Part shown: piece by piece, positions 8,679 through 19,700 of the stretch | How the letters are laid out: every line of letters begins with the position of its first letter | How positions within the stretch are numbered: position 1 is the first letter of the stretch | Origin: Roseateles_B flavus | GTDB taxonomy: Bacteria > Pseudomonadota > Gammaproteobacteria > Burkholderiales > Burkholderiaceae_C | NCBI RefSeq assembly: GCF_039872765.1 | Contig: NZ_JBDPZC010000002.1 | Location: 62,001 to 126,000 of the forward strand | Direction: 5' to 3' | Length of the DNA stretch: 64,000 bases | The notes under the pieces: model-generated | Database searches by the model: none | What the model was told of the DNA's origin: nothing | The model's input: only the letters and a program-made list of their open reading frames with translations | Translations under genes and position numbers: made by a program

Positions 8679-9224
8679 TCAGTTCGCGGCCGAGGCGGCG
8701 GGCGCCGGAGCCTTGGGCTCCTCGAACTTGGCGCCGGCGTTGTTGGCCATGTAGACCACGGCACGGGCGATTTCGACATCGCTGTGCTCGCCACCGCCTT
8801 GGGGGCTCATGGCGTTCTTGCCCTTCAGGGCCGAGTTCAGCAGAGCTTCGAGGCCGGTCTTGATGCGCGGGGCCCAGGCGGCGGCATCGCCAAGCTTGGG
8901 AGCGCCCATGGCACCGGTGCCATGGCAGGCCGCGCACTGGGCCTGGAAGACCTGCTCACCCGTCTTCAGCGCGCCGGCGCTGGAGGCGTCCTTGAGCTCG
9001 ATGCTGCCGACCGGCTGGATGCGAGCGGCGATGGCCTGCTCTTCCAGGCCGACGCTGCCTGCGGCCGGCTTGGTGTCCGCCGTGACGTAGTTGGCCAGCA
9101 GCACGATCACGAAGATGGGCACGACGAAGGCAAAGAACACGGCCCAGGCCAGTTGCTTGGGGGTCTTGATCGGACCTTCGTGGCTGTCGGCGTGGCCGTG
9201 GTCTTGATCCTGGTGTCCGCTCAT
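8679..9224 (-). CDS. Membrane-anchored c5-type cytochrome c
   Basis: A 181-residue protein with a His/Asp-rich cytosolic start (SGHQDQDHGHADSHE), one membrane anchor (AWAVFFAFVVPIFVIVLLANYV) and a periplasmic haem domain with CAACHGTGAMGAPKLGD. The axial methionine is probably in KNAMSPQGGG. The tail is Pro/Ala rich. It fits c5-like electron carriers feeding terminal oxidases in Burkholderiales. A terminator hairpin follows. Confidence 0.9.
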   Translation of the reverse strand: MSGHQDQDHGHADSHEGPIKTPKQLAWAVFFAFVVPIFVIVLLANYVTADTKPAAGSVGLEEQAIAARIQPVGSIELKDASSAGALKTGEQVFQAQCAACHGTGAMGAPKLGDAAAWAPRIKTGLEALLNSALKGKNAMSPQGGGEHSDVEIARAVVYMANNAGAKFEEPKAPAPAASAAN

Positions 9225-9409
9225 GAAATCCTCGTTGACGTCGGCAATTTGGAAAATGCTTGGGGCAAGGCCTTATCAGGCGCAAAGCCGCGGGATTATA
9301 GGCCGCACCCTTCCGGCACAGAGCTTTACCGGCGCGACAAATGCCGCGAACGCCACAAGCCCATGATGAGAACCCGTATGGTCAGCTTCCACACTTTGTG
9401 TCTCCACCC

Positions 9410-10987
9410 ATGAAGTCCCGCCTGTCGGATCCGCGCCGCCGCCATCTGCTGCTGGGCTGCGGCGCCCTGCCCCTGATGGCCGCCCTGCCCCGCCCCGCTC
9501 ACGCCCAGGCCCTCCCGGGCACCCCTGCTGCGCGCCAGGAGCCCCTCGGCGACGAGGAGCGCGCCCACCACGCCCTCAAGCGCCTCGCCTATGGGCCGCG
9601 CCCGCAGGACGTGCAGGACATCCAGCGCCTGGGCGCCGCGCGCTGGCTGGAGGGCTTCCTCCAGGCCCAGTTGCAGCCCCTGCCCCTGCCGCCCGCGCTG
9701 GAGCGGCGCCTGGCCGGCCTGGCCACCTGGCAGGAAAGCCAGGGTGAGCTGGGCGAGCGCTTCCGCCGGGCGCAGCAGCTGCAGCGCGAGGCCAAGGCCG
9801 CCGGGCCTGCCGCCTCTGCCGCGGACCCCGGCCCTGGCGCCCGCCGCGAACTGGTCCGCCCCGTGCTGCTGGAGGCCCAGTCCCAGCGCCTGTGGCGGGC
9901 CCTGGAGAGCCCGGCCCAGCTGCAGGAGCGCCTGGTCGAGTTCTGGTTCAACCATTTCAACGTCTATGCAGGCAAGAACGCGGTGAGCGTCTACGCGGGC
10001 GCCTATGAGCGCGAGGCCATACGCCCGCACCTCCTCGGCCGCTTCCGCGACATGCTGGGGGCCACGGCCAAGCACCCGGCCATGCTGATCTACCTGGACA
10101 ACCACCTCAGCGTCGCCCCCGGCTTCCAGCCCCGGCGCGCCAACGCGCGCAGCCAGGGCCTCAACGAGAACTACGCCCGCGAGCTGATGGAGCTGCACAC
10201 CCTGGGCGTGGACGGCGGCTACACCCAGGCGGATGTCACCGAGCTGGCCCGCATGCTCACCGGCTGGACCCTGGACCCCCGCGGCCTGGGCCGCAGCCGC
10301 GACCTCTTCGTCTTCGACCCCCGCCGCCATGACCATGGCGAGAAGCAGTGGCTGGGCCAGCGCATCCGCGCCAGCAGCCCGCGCGAGGGGCAGGCCGAGG
10401 GCGAGCAGGCGCTGGACATCCTCGCCCGCCACCCGTCCACCGCCCGCCACCTGAGTCGCAAACTGGCCCAGTTCTTCGTGGCCGACGAGCCGCCCGCAGC
10501 GCTGGTCGAGCGCCTCGCCCAGGTCTTTCTGCGCAGCGACGGCGACCTCCGCCAGTGGACCGAGGCCCTGGTCCAGGCCCCCGAGTTCTGGAGCCCCGCG
10601 CAGTGGCAGGCCCAGTTCAAGACGCCCTATCGCTACCTGCTGTCCGCCCTGCGCGCCGTGAATGCGCAGGTGGATGAGCCCGCGCTGCTGCTGCCCCTGC
10701 TGTCCCAGGCCGGCCAGCCGCTCTATGGCTGGCAGACGCCCGATGGCTACAAGTCCACCGCTGCCGCCTGGCGCGGTCCCGAGACCCTGACCCAGCGCGT
10801 GCAGTTCGCCAGCAGCCTGGCCGAGGGCCGCCTGGGCCGGCGCTGGGGCGCGGACACCCGCCCGCAGGCCCTGTTGGCCACCCTGGGCCCCAGCCTGCAG
10901 GCACAGACCCGCGCCGCCTTGCAGGGCGAGTCCCCGAGCGCCCAGGCCGCCCTGCTGCTGGCCAGCCCCGATTTCATGCAGTGCTGA
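9410..10987 (+). CDS. DUF1800 family protein with Tat-like signal
   Basis: A 525-residue protein. The N-terminus DPRRRHLLLGCGALPLMAALPRPAHA looks like a signal peptide with basic residues as used by Tat or Sec. The body holds the DUF1800 hallmarks HHALKRLAYGPRPQDV, EFWFNHFNVYAGK, NENYARELMELHTLGVDGGYTQADVTELAR and LTGWTL. The family is always paired with DUF1501 and is exported; its enzymatic role is not established. ATG at 9410 is chosen as it opens the signal peptide. The DUF1501 gene starts 9 bases after the stop. Confidence 0.9.
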   Translation: MKSRLSDPRRRHLLLGCGALPLMAALPRPAHAQALPGTPAARQEPLGDEERAHHALKRLAYGPRPQDVQDIQRLGAARWLEGFLQAQLQPLPLPPALERRLAGLATWQESQGELGERFRRAQQLQREAKAAGPAASAADPGPGARRELVRPVLLEAQSQRLWRALESPAQLQERLVEFWFNHFNVYAGKNAVSVYAGAYEREAIRPHLLGRFRDMLGATAKHPAMLIYLDNHLSVAPGFQPRRANARSQGLNENYARELMELHTLGVDGGYTQADVTELARMLTGWTLDPRGLGRSRDLFVFDPRRHDHGEKQWLGQRIRASSPREGQAEGEQALDILARHPSTARHLSRKLAQFFVADEPPAALVERLAQVFLRSDGDLRQWTEALVQAPEFWSPAQWQAQFKTPYRYLLSALRAVNAQVDEPALLLPLLSQAGQPLYGWQTPDGYKSTAAAWRGPETLTQRVQFASSLAEGRLGRRWGADTRPQALLATLGPSLQAQTRAALQGESPSAQAALLLASPDFMQC

Positions 10988-10996
10988 GGTGATGAC

Positions 10997-12298
10997 ATGA
11001 CTCTGCCCCCGACTTTCCCGACCGGCCTGCATCGACGCGATTGGCTGCTGCGCAGCGCGGCCGCCCTGGGCGGCCTGGCCCTGCCCGCGCAGGCGCAGAA
11101 CGCGGCCGACGGCCGCCGCCGCCTGGTGGTGGTGATGCTGCGCGGCGCCATCGACGGCCTCAACGTCGTCGTGCCCCACGGCGACCCGGCCTATGCGCGC
11201 GCCCGGCCGCACCTGGCCATCGCCCGCCCTGGCGAGGACGGCGGCGCCCTGCCCCTGGACCGCCTCTTCGGCCTGCATCCGGCGGCCAGCCCGCTGATGC
11301 CTTACTGGCAGCGCGGCCTGATGGGCTTCGTCCATGCCAGCGGCTCGCCCGACCCCACGCGCTCGCACTTCGATGCGCAGGACTACCTGGAATCCGGCAC
11401 CCCCGGCCGCAAGGGCACGCCAGACGGCTGGATGAACCGCCTGCTGGCCGGCCTGCCCGGGCCGCACAGCGCCAGCCGCGCCTTGAGCCTGGGCAATACG
11501 CCGCCCCGCATCTTTGCCGGCAGCGCGCCCGTCGCCTTCCTGGGCACCGGGCCCAAGGCCCTGGATCCCAAGGCCATCGACCAGGCCCGGCTGCAGCGCG
11601 GCCTGGCCAAGCTCTACGCCGGGCAGGATGCGCTCTCGCAGGATTACCGCGACGCCACCCAGTCCCGCCAGGACATGCGCCGCAGCCTCGCGCAGGCCCG
11701 GCAGCGTCCGGCCGGCATGCAGGACGACGCCCCCAGCCGCGACCCCAGCGCCGACGCCGGCGCCCCGTCCGCCCGCAGCTTCGCGGCCGATGCCCGCCGC
11801 CTGGGCGAACTGATCCGCGCTGACGCCCAGACCCAGCTGGCCTTCACCTCGGTAGGTGGCTGGGACACCCACGTCAACCAGGGCGGCGCCAGCGGCCAGC
11901 TGGCCGGCCGCCTGAGCGCTCTCTGTGAAGGCCTGGACGCCCTGGCCCAGGGCCTGGGTGACAGCCTGCAGGACACCGTGGTCGTGGTGATGAGCGAATT
12001 CGGCCGCACCGTGCACGAGAACGGCACCGGCGGCACCGACCACGGCCGCGGCAATGCCATGTGGTTGCTGGGCGGCCCCCTCCAAGGCGCCGCCGGCGGC
12101 CGCGTGCTGGGCGAATGGCCGGGCCTGGAGGACCGCGCCCTGGCCGACGGTCGCGACCTCGCCATCAGCACCGATTTCCGCCACGTCCTGGCCCCGCTGC
12201 TGCAGGGCCACCTGGGCCTGGACGACGAGTCCCTGGCCCGCGTCTTCCCCGCGCTGCCGGCCCGCGGCGCACCGGCCCTGAAGCTCTTGCGCAGCTGA
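10997..12298 (+). CDS. DUF1501 family protein with Tat-like signal
   Basis: A 433-residue alkaline-phosphatase-superfamily-like protein. HRRDWLLRSAAALGGLALPAQAQ is a probable signal with a degenerate twin-arginine start. The body includes VVVMLRGAIDGLNVVVPHGD, HFDAQDYLESGTPG, SVGGWDTHVNQGG and VVVMSEFGRTVHENG...GTDHGRGN, typical of DUF1501. It forms an exported two-gene module with the DUF1800 protein just upstream (GAGGTGATGAC ribosome site). Role unknown. Confidence 0.9.
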   Translation: MTLPPTFPTGLHRRDWLLRSAAALGGLALPAQAQNAADGRRRLVVVMLRGAIDGLNVVVPHGDPAYARARPHLAIARPGEDGGALPLDRLFGLHPAASPLMPYWQRGLMGFVHASGSPDPTRSHFDAQDYLESGTPGRKGTPDGWMNRLLAGLPGPHSASRALSLGNTPPRIFAGSAPVAFLGTGPKALDPKAIDQARLQRGLAKLYAGQDALSQDYRDATQSRQDMRRSLAQARQRPAGMQDDAPSRDPSADAGAPSARSFAADARRLGELIRADAQTQLAFTSVGGWDTHVNQGGASGQLAGRLSALCEGLDALAQGLGDSLQDTVVVVMSEFGRTVHENGTGGTDHGRGNAMWLLGGPLQGAAGGRVLGEWPGLEDRALADGRDLAISTDFRHVLAPLLQGHLGLDDESLARVFPALPARGAPALKLLRS

Positions 12299-12354
12299 AG
12301 CGGCCACTGTCATCGGACAGACCCGCAAGCCGGGTTAGAATCCGCAGCTGGCGT

Positions 12355-12429
12355 GCGACCGTGGTGAAGTGGATATCATGGAGCCCTCCGAAGGCTTCGT
12401 CGCAAGTTCGATTCTTGCCGGTCGCGCCA
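12355..12429 (+). tRNA. tRNA-Arg (CCG)
   Basis: GCGACCG at the 5' end pairs perfectly with CGGTCGC before the encoded GCCA tail. The anticodon loop CTCCGAA sits on a GAGCC/GGCTT stem and gives anticodon CCG. The T arm is GCAAG-TTCGATT-CTTGC, perfectly paired. The 81-bp island repeat begins 23 bases downstream, so this gene marks the edge of the accessory island, although the repeat does not include tRNA sequence. Confidence 0.93.
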
Positions 12430-12452
12430 TAGTGATGAGATTGTGTTGGGGT

Positions 12453-12533
12453 TGTGACTTAGCCCATAAGTTGGCCGGGATGGCCAAGGTTAAGTTAATT
12501 TCACTCTGGGCCAGGCTTTGCTTAATTGCGGAG
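12453..12533 (+). repeat. Left copy of an 81-bp island-flanking direct repeat
   Basis: It begins TGTGACTTAGCCCATAAGTT and ends CTTAATTGCGGAG. The same 81 bases, with mismatches only at 12501 (t versus c) and 12515 (c versus t), occur in the same orientation at 55805-55885. The position next to a tRNA and the 43-kb accessory interval suggest att-type ends, but no integrase gene was found. The next 170 bases up to the following gene hold nothing I recognise. Confidence 0.8.
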
Positions 12534-12703
12534 GCTTTCTGCAACCCTTCGCAATCACTTGAAGCTCCTAAGAGCCCTACTTAGCGCATTTGCCGTTAGG
12601 GTCCGTCCCTGTGGGCTTGGCTCGCTTTGCCTCGGGTCACAGAACTTGATGCATAAGCAAGGCGCCTATGCCTGATCGCCTCGGCACCAGCCCAGAACAC
12701 TGG

Positions 12704-13798
12704 CTATCCGTACATCCTGGCATCGAGCGCGTCGACGTCATTCAATGCAGTTAGGTGCGCTAGCTTGTTGCGGCAGTCGGCGAGCCATTCAGCACGAGTG
12801 CGAAGTTCGCCCCTTAGCCCTTGCTTTTGGGCCGCAAACGCCAGCCGCCCAATCTCCAGCTCGTCCAACGAGCGCACCTGGATCCCGCCCAGGTCGAACG
12901 GGCAGACCAAGTGACGCTCAAGCCCCTTTAGCAGCTCGCGTCTGCGAACCTCAATCATTGGCAGAAGCTCAGCCGCTTGAGCAGTCCACAGACGCCTCCA
13001 GAGCTCCCGCTCTGGATCGCCTTTTTCGACCAAAACGAAAGGGTGCGTCATTCTTGCGCCATCCACCTGGTCAGAACCGCCGACCTCCCAGGCTTCATCT
13101 TTGAGCATGGCGTTGTTATCCAGCGCAGCTCGTGCTGCCTTCAGGACCGCATCGACGTCGAAGAGGATTGACTCAGGTTGGGCGGCAAGGTATTCGGCAA
13201 GGCCCAAATCCCATAGCGCCAGAGCTGAAATCTGGCGGACCATAAGCTTGTGATGTTTAGGCGGCTTGCGGCTGCTCCGCAGAAGTTGGTCCACGTAAAT
13301 TAGCGTGTCGTACTCGCCGAGCACGTCGATCCATTGCCTCACCTCAAGCGCTGCCCCTGAGAGATGAAGACATTTCTGTGCAACGCCCCGAACGACAACC
13401 AAAAACAAAGGTCTGTCGTCGGAAGGCCGTTGTCGGCTCGCCACCTCAAACTCCTTCAGGAACACGCGCCAGACATCCCAGTTCGTCGCGTCTACGCCTT
13501 CAATCACTAGGACAGAGCTGCTATCCAGCTGCTGGCACAGGCTCTCGACGCTCCAGCGTATCCAGCTTTCAGGTTCGATGTACATTTGTTCCGTCACCCA
13601 CAACAGGGGATCCTGCGGTGCAGAAACGACTAGCCGATGCACACGCCAACGCTGTGTAGCCAACAGATCCCAAACTCCTGCCCCGATTTCTGGAGTGCCG
13701 CGGCTTGGCGCCGTCACCGCGACGTTCATGCCTTCTCGCAGTAACTGAACCAATCTGTCGAGAAATAGAGCTGGGCCCGGCAGGGCTTGCCACTTCAT
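12704..13798 (-). CDS. Partner protein of the giant ATPase, unknown family
   Basis: A 364-residue soluble protein. Its start overlaps the stop of the giant ATPase gene by ATGA, so the two are translationally coupled. The N-terminal part (LFLDRLVQLLREGMNVAVTAPSRGTPEIG, later SSVLVIEGVDATNWDVWRVFLKEF and RPLFLVVVRGV) follows the strand-loop-helix order of a P-loop ATPase, but the Walker A loop lacks the GK[ST]; TAPSRGTPEI occupies its place. It may therefore be a degenerate ATPase-like regulator. The C-terminus is helical, with RAEWLADCRNKLAHLTALN. No database family is recognised. Confidence 0.75.
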   Translation of the reverse strand: MKWQALPGPALFLDRLVQLLREGMNVAVTAPSRGTPEIGAGVWDLLATQRWRVHRLVVSAPQDPLLWVTEQMYIEPESWIRWSVESLCQQLDSSSVLVIEGVDATNWDVWRVFLKEFEVASRQRPSDDRPLFLVVVRGVAQKCLHLSGAALEVRQWIDVLGEYDTLIYVDQLLRSSRKPPKHHKLMVRQISALALWDLGLAEYLAAQPESILFDVDAVLKAARAALDNNAMLKDEAWEVGGSDQVDGARMTHPFVLVEKGDPERELWRRLWTAQAAELLPMIEVRRRELLKGLERHLVCPFDLGGIQVRSLDELEIGRLAFAAQKQGLRGELRTRAEWLADCRNKLAHLTALNDVDALDARMYG

Positions 13799-16700
13799 TG
13801 GGCACCACCGCTAAACACACGCCTCACGAAGGGATCTACCACCCAGACAGATCCTGGATTTCGGGTGACGAGGCCCAAAGGCTCAGCCCATAACAACGCA
13901 CGGGTTACCGTGTCAGCAGCGAGTTCTCCGTACTCGACTAGGTCGCCCTCGGTGACGCCTTCACCCAGTTCAAGCATCGTTCTTAGAACTCTCTCCCCCT
14001 CCAGCACCCCGCCCGTCAGCGCCATCCTGTACTGCTGCTGCGTCTTGGGGTCGTCCAACTCAGCCGCCATACGGTGCATGTTTTGGACGAAATCAAGGGA
14101 GTGTGCTGCTCCAGCTTTCATCCGCACGGCGGCTTCGAGGAGCCCGCCCCAATTGCCCGTCAGCTCGTAAAGCCGGTCAGCCTCCTCCACCGGAAGCTGA
14201 AGCTCTTCAAGCCACTTACGGACAAATCCGCGTGACCAGGGAAGAATTGACAGCCATGGCTCTACCCACTGCGCTTGGTCGGGAACCGGGGCCGCCAAAG
14301 TCCAAAGTTGCATGGGGTCGGCCGCAAAAACCACCGATACGAAGCTCGTTGTTGACCTGAGTGCCTTTAGCTTCGCCCTGGCAGCAAGAACCCATTCAGC
14401 ATCCCAGGGAACCGTTGCTGGCACAAGCATGACTGTCACGCCTTCTCCAACCCGCCTCTGGACCTCCTTATCGAGCTCCTGCGTGAAAGCCGCACGAGTA
14501 GTCGACCTGTCGATCTGCACGAAGCGTCCGGTGTCTGACATGCCGGGTTGCTCGCGCAGCCCCGCAAGAAGGTTGTTGAGTCCAGCGGCTTCACTTCCAG
14601 CGACCAACAGCACTGAATTGCGCATCTGGACCACTTCATCAAGCTGCCGGTACGTCAATGGGCTGCGAGCTGGATCGTCAACGCGCCTACCGAGAGCTGG
14701 TCGAAAGATCGTTGACTCAAACTCGATGCGGGGTTCGCGCTCGGTGCCGAGAGTGTTCTCGATTTCCTGGCGGCTCCCCAGAAGCAAGAGCACATTGGGA
14801 TTGCGAAGACTGTAGCGGTCGGATCCCTTTGCAGGACTCAAAACACCCAACTGCACCATCTCCTCAAGGAGAGCCAGAAAGTCCCGTTCGGAGGTAGTCT
14901 TGAAACCCTCAGGCCACCATGATGTCGCGCAGTCCCTCCAGAGCGTCGGCCAATCGACACCTTCGGCATGATCAAAACCAGGCGCCAGTGCCTCAAGACC
15001 GATCGCGTATGCAATGACCTCGTACCGGTCATCAAGCTGCAGCGTTAGGCGGAACTTGGAACGGATTGCATCACGCAGGGGTCTGCCAGCGAAGACTGAC
15101 TCAATGTCCGCCTCATCAATTCTGAAGCGGGGGCCAACGAAGTCACGGCGCCGCAGCTTGGATTCACGAAGGTGCCTAAGGAGCTGCGTGCAGTAGAGCT
15201 GGATCAAACTCGGGTAATAGTTGGTTTGAGCGAGGATGCGCATCACCAGGCTGCGGTCATCAAATTCAAATCCCGCCGCCTCGATAGGACGTGTAATTAG
15301 CTCCTCGGCCGCCCTAATCTCGCGCTCATTCATCAATGGGCCAATACGAACCGCCTCATTCAAATGCCCGAGCGGCTGGTTCGACGTGCTCGCCGTCCGC
15401 AGAACGTTGTGAAGTCCGGCAAAAACGACTTTGAACCGGCGCTCCGTCTCGTCCATAAGCTGCTTGAGCCTTCGGGTCTCGGCATAAGAGCTGCCATACC
15501 TAGCATCTTGTTCGAAGAAATGGTCGGCCTCATCAAGCAGCAGAAGAATCCGTCGACCTGGCTTGGCTTGTATGAACGCCCTTATTGAAGATAGGAATGC
15601 ATCAATTGACGCGGGCTTTGCGGTATTTACGGGGGGAATATCCAGCCCGTGGATCTTGAGCTCACGCAGCTTGTCCGCGAGGGACAACCAAACATCAACG
15701 GCTGGACGGCGCTCTCCGATTCCCTGGGCAAGCAGGTCCACCCAGATTGCATATCGCTCTTCGGCCGGTTCATGAAATGTTTTCTCAGCACGCCGCAACA
15801 AAGCGGTCTTGCCCAGCTGGCGGCCTCCATATATGAAGTAACAGCCACCTTGCTCTTTAACCGCATCAAGCTCGGATGTACGGCCATAGAACATCTCAGG
15901 CGGCACGAACCCAGCACTCGCATCGTAGGGTTCGCTGTACGTAAACGGAAGCGCCAACGCAAACCAACTCGCCAGGCGTGACCCTCGCTGAGCCAGCAGC
16001 GAAAGCAGAATTGCCTCGTCCAGAAGCAGGAATGACCGTTGGCGCTCCTTCGACAGCTTTGCCAAGTCCGGCCAAAAGCGCGGAGGACTGCGCGTCAAGC
16101 TCAAAACAATAGTGGCAGTCTGCTGAGTGCTATCGCCAATTCTCTGAAGCAAATCCTCAGGCGATGCACGATCCCCAAGAACGACCACCCGATAGCGGCC
16201 TTGCGCCCGAGAGCCGAAATGTGGAACAGGGCATACCTCGCGGTCGTCTATGGTTTCAGTGAACAAGGTCCATCCCTGCCCGGCCTTATCTTGTTCAAGG
16301 CTCCGTACTGACACCCCCAGAGCCTCGAGTACCTTTCGCAGACTCTCTCTGTCGAGCTTATGGCGACCAAAGCCGGTAGCCCAGACCTTATAGACCTCCT
16401 CAGCCTCGATTCGGGCCTGCTCGTCACCGTCCAACTCGAAGGAGACAGCGCCGATTGAGCCGCCGTTGCGAATGAGTTTGTCGACTTCAGTACGTTCAAG
16501 CCTACCGAGGTTGGCGAGCAGCTCGGTCAGCTGGACAGGGTAGAACTCTGAAAAGAGATCAAGTCGCTGCGTCCGCTCAGGCCACGGCGCAGACCCTTGC
16601 CTAACGCGCTGTAGAAGCTCATTGAACGTATGGATGTCGGAACGCTTTAGGGGTGCCTCGACCTCACGCGCGTACTCGGGAGACAGCGCCGGCCGCTCCT

Positions 16701-19700
16701 TGTTGAAGGCTTGACGAGCCTCTTCGACGCGTCGACTCTTCTCTTGCTCGATGCGCGCTTCCACCGCACGAACACGCTTCGTCGCCACATCGAACCGCAT
16801 CGTGTCCCGCTGCGCCAGCTCGACAGAGCTGAGCTCGCTTTCGCAGGCAGAACGATCCTCATCGCTCAGGTAGCCATAGGCGAGGCCCACTTCTGATGCT
16901 CGGCGAGCGCGCTGTATTTCCTTCTGCAGATCCCGAGCCCATAGCTCCTTTGCTCGCTCGATGGACACGACATCACTGGCCGCATCCTCCGGCATCAGCT
17001 GAAGCAAGCGCTCTGCACCGCCGAGGTCGCCTCCTTCAATACGCGCTTGAAGCGCAGCAGAGGCGGGCACTGGTGAGGTGCTCCAACTCTCGAGAGCCCG
17101 CAGCAGAACGTCACCCTCCGACTCCACAGCCCAGCTGGGAGCTATGGTTGTGCCCGGGACCATCAGCAGGTCACACGCAAGAAGCTCCATGGGCTGCGGC
17201 TCTGCAACAAGCACAGCATCACTCTGCTTAAGCATGTTTGCGATGGCCCTGATCTCCCCTGCAAGCACTTTGCTCGCAGCAGCGACTTGGCCCCAGCCAT
17301 CGCCCTCCCACTCCGCATCGAGCTCCGAGCACACCTGCTCTGCATGGACGTCAAACGCGGCCTTAAGTTGACCAATCAGCCCGCGCAGACGGCCCCCAGA
17401 CTCAGAGAACAAAGTTGCTGCAGCGAGCCACCCCTTGGCCATGCTGACTGCTTCGCACGTCGCCACCCAGAGGTGCTCAAGTGCGCCAGCCTCAATATCC
17501 TGTCCGCGACGCTGAAGCTGACGCCGGTCGGTATCCCGTAAACGGTCGAAGAACGCGTCGTAGTCACTGAGCTCCTCAATGGCAGCACGGACCGCACCAC
17601 GCTCTTCCACCGCATTCCGTGCGACAGGCGAAATCAGTCTATGAATACATTCTCCTGGCTTGAGCCAATGGAGCCATACCTTAGAAGCTGGGGCGTATCG
17701 AAACTTCTTGCTGGGGGCCCGCTCATAGAGCCAGTCAGAGGTGTCCTTTGAAAGCTGGGCTATGTGCTCGCGCTGTGAAGCCTCATCGGCCGCCGACCCC
17801 AACACTGTCCGACCGATAGAAAAGCCAGTGAGCGGTTCACTCAGATCCCCAACCTTACGGACCAAGTCGAGAAGTGCGACGTGACGGCCATCCAGGTGCC
17901 GGTAGTGCGCTATTGCGGACGCTCCCGTCGCAGGTGCGAGCACCATGGGCCGCAACGTAGCCGCGATAAGGAGCAAGTTCAGGGCTGTGTGCCACTTCGC
18001 AGGAGCATCCCCAGGCTCAAACCATGACGCGTCAATGTCAAGGAAGGCTTCGCCGATCGCAACGGCCAACGGGCCGTCGCTTGCGGCCAATCCTGTCGAC
18101 AATGCAACACTGCGAAGCAATTCCGGGGGCGGCACCCTAAGATTGGGAGACTGATCGTGTAGCGCGCTTGCATACTGAAACGCCAAGGCCGGCTTGCCCA
18201 TACGCAGCAAGGTCCAAATTGGGCGACACCTGTCCCCAACTTCGTCCGTGAAGTCGCCCTCAACCGTATCGGCATCCATCACCTCCGGCTTACCGAAATC
18301 GCCAGCATCCTTAGATGACGAAAGCTGAGCTGATGCATCGACTGAGGCCTGCTGCAACTCTGGTCCATCTGTTGCTACAGACGGCAACGAGGCTGATGCA
18401 AAATCTGCTGCAGGCCCATGAACAGCGGAGACTGCCTGCGCGGCCAATTCGACATCTTTCGACTTGCCCAGCTCGATGCTTTCGGGCGTCGACTCGACGG
18501 CGAGCTCATTCGCCTCAGCCCCTAAGACAGGCTTTGGCGGTACCGGACGCCCGTCAACAACAGCCGTAGGCGGAAGAGGCGCTACGAGACCGGCTTCGCC
18601 TATGGGCCGCCCTTCATCCGCGCGACTCACTTCACCGTCATCAATTTCAGCGAGTCCAAACTCTCGCTCGGCGAGCTTCACGGTGTAGTTGACACCAGGA
18701 TCAAACGCGGCACCCCTAGGCGAGGCCGCGGCTAGCACTGCCAACATCGCTTCGGTTTCCCGGCGAGCGGCCTGGCTACTCGCTTCCACAGCACTATCCC
18801 TGCGCTTGGCCAAACCGATTCGGAGAGCCAGGCTCACATTTGCGCTCTGCTCGGCATCAAGTCGGGCTATGGCACTCTTGGTTTCGGCAACTTGCGCCTG
18901 CGCTACCTGCAACTCGATCGCTGCGCTAGCAAATCTACTCAGGGCTTGCTCAGCATCTGCGGCCAAGGCGCCCACTTCCACGTCATTTGCAGCATCCTTA
19001 GCGGCAAGGAGCCATCGCGCAAGCACGCCCTCAAGCTCCTCTGTCCCGAACCAGTGAAGGCCTTCCTGCTGCGTGGCGGTGAGCAATCGGTCGCGCAGCG
19101 CATCCAGGCCTGCCTCCAGATCTTCTTGAGGAGAAGCAACCTTTTCAGGCATGAGAGGCAACAACTGGGCTGCGCGCTCGCCCAACGCTACAGCCCTCAC
19201 CAACAACTCCCGGGCCGGCTCATCAGCCCAGCCGTGGTGAATGGCAGCAATTTCCGCGCCTAGATCCGACCACCAATCGCAAACGCTTGTAACGACACTC
19301 GCGGAATCTGCTTCTGATTCTTGAATTGGCATCTCAGAAGTCACCGCCTCTTCTGACGATTGCTCATTGAATGCCGAAACGACCTTCTTTCTCGACAGTG
19401 TGTCCAAGCCTTCGAATTCGTCTGTCAAGGCGGGGCACACCGACAGCGCTTGGTCAATGAACCAGCGGGTCCATCCGATAGAGGAGAGCGAAAATACGGC
19501 ATGCCCAACCTGCACACGACGCTGGTCGTCCAATGCCTCCCATCTACGGAGGTCGGCAAGTAGTCGCGGCCAGAGCATGAAGACACCAAGTGGCATGTCC
19601 ACTTTGCTGTACTTCCAGAACGTCAATAGCTTCTCGCGTATCCGCGGCCACTCCGGACAGTCCTGGCTGAGTGCCTCTGCATCTTCCTTCAAGTCTGGCC

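Noticed and set aside
9326..12328. A 1000-codon open frame on the minus strand
   Set aside because: It is antisense to the clear DUF1800 and DUF1501 genes; its Gln/Gly/Ala-rich composition is typical of high-GC shadow frames and it has no motif.
12369..12584. ORFs across the tRNA-Arg gene
   Set aside because: They overlap a perfectly folded tRNA and the island repeat and have no coding features.
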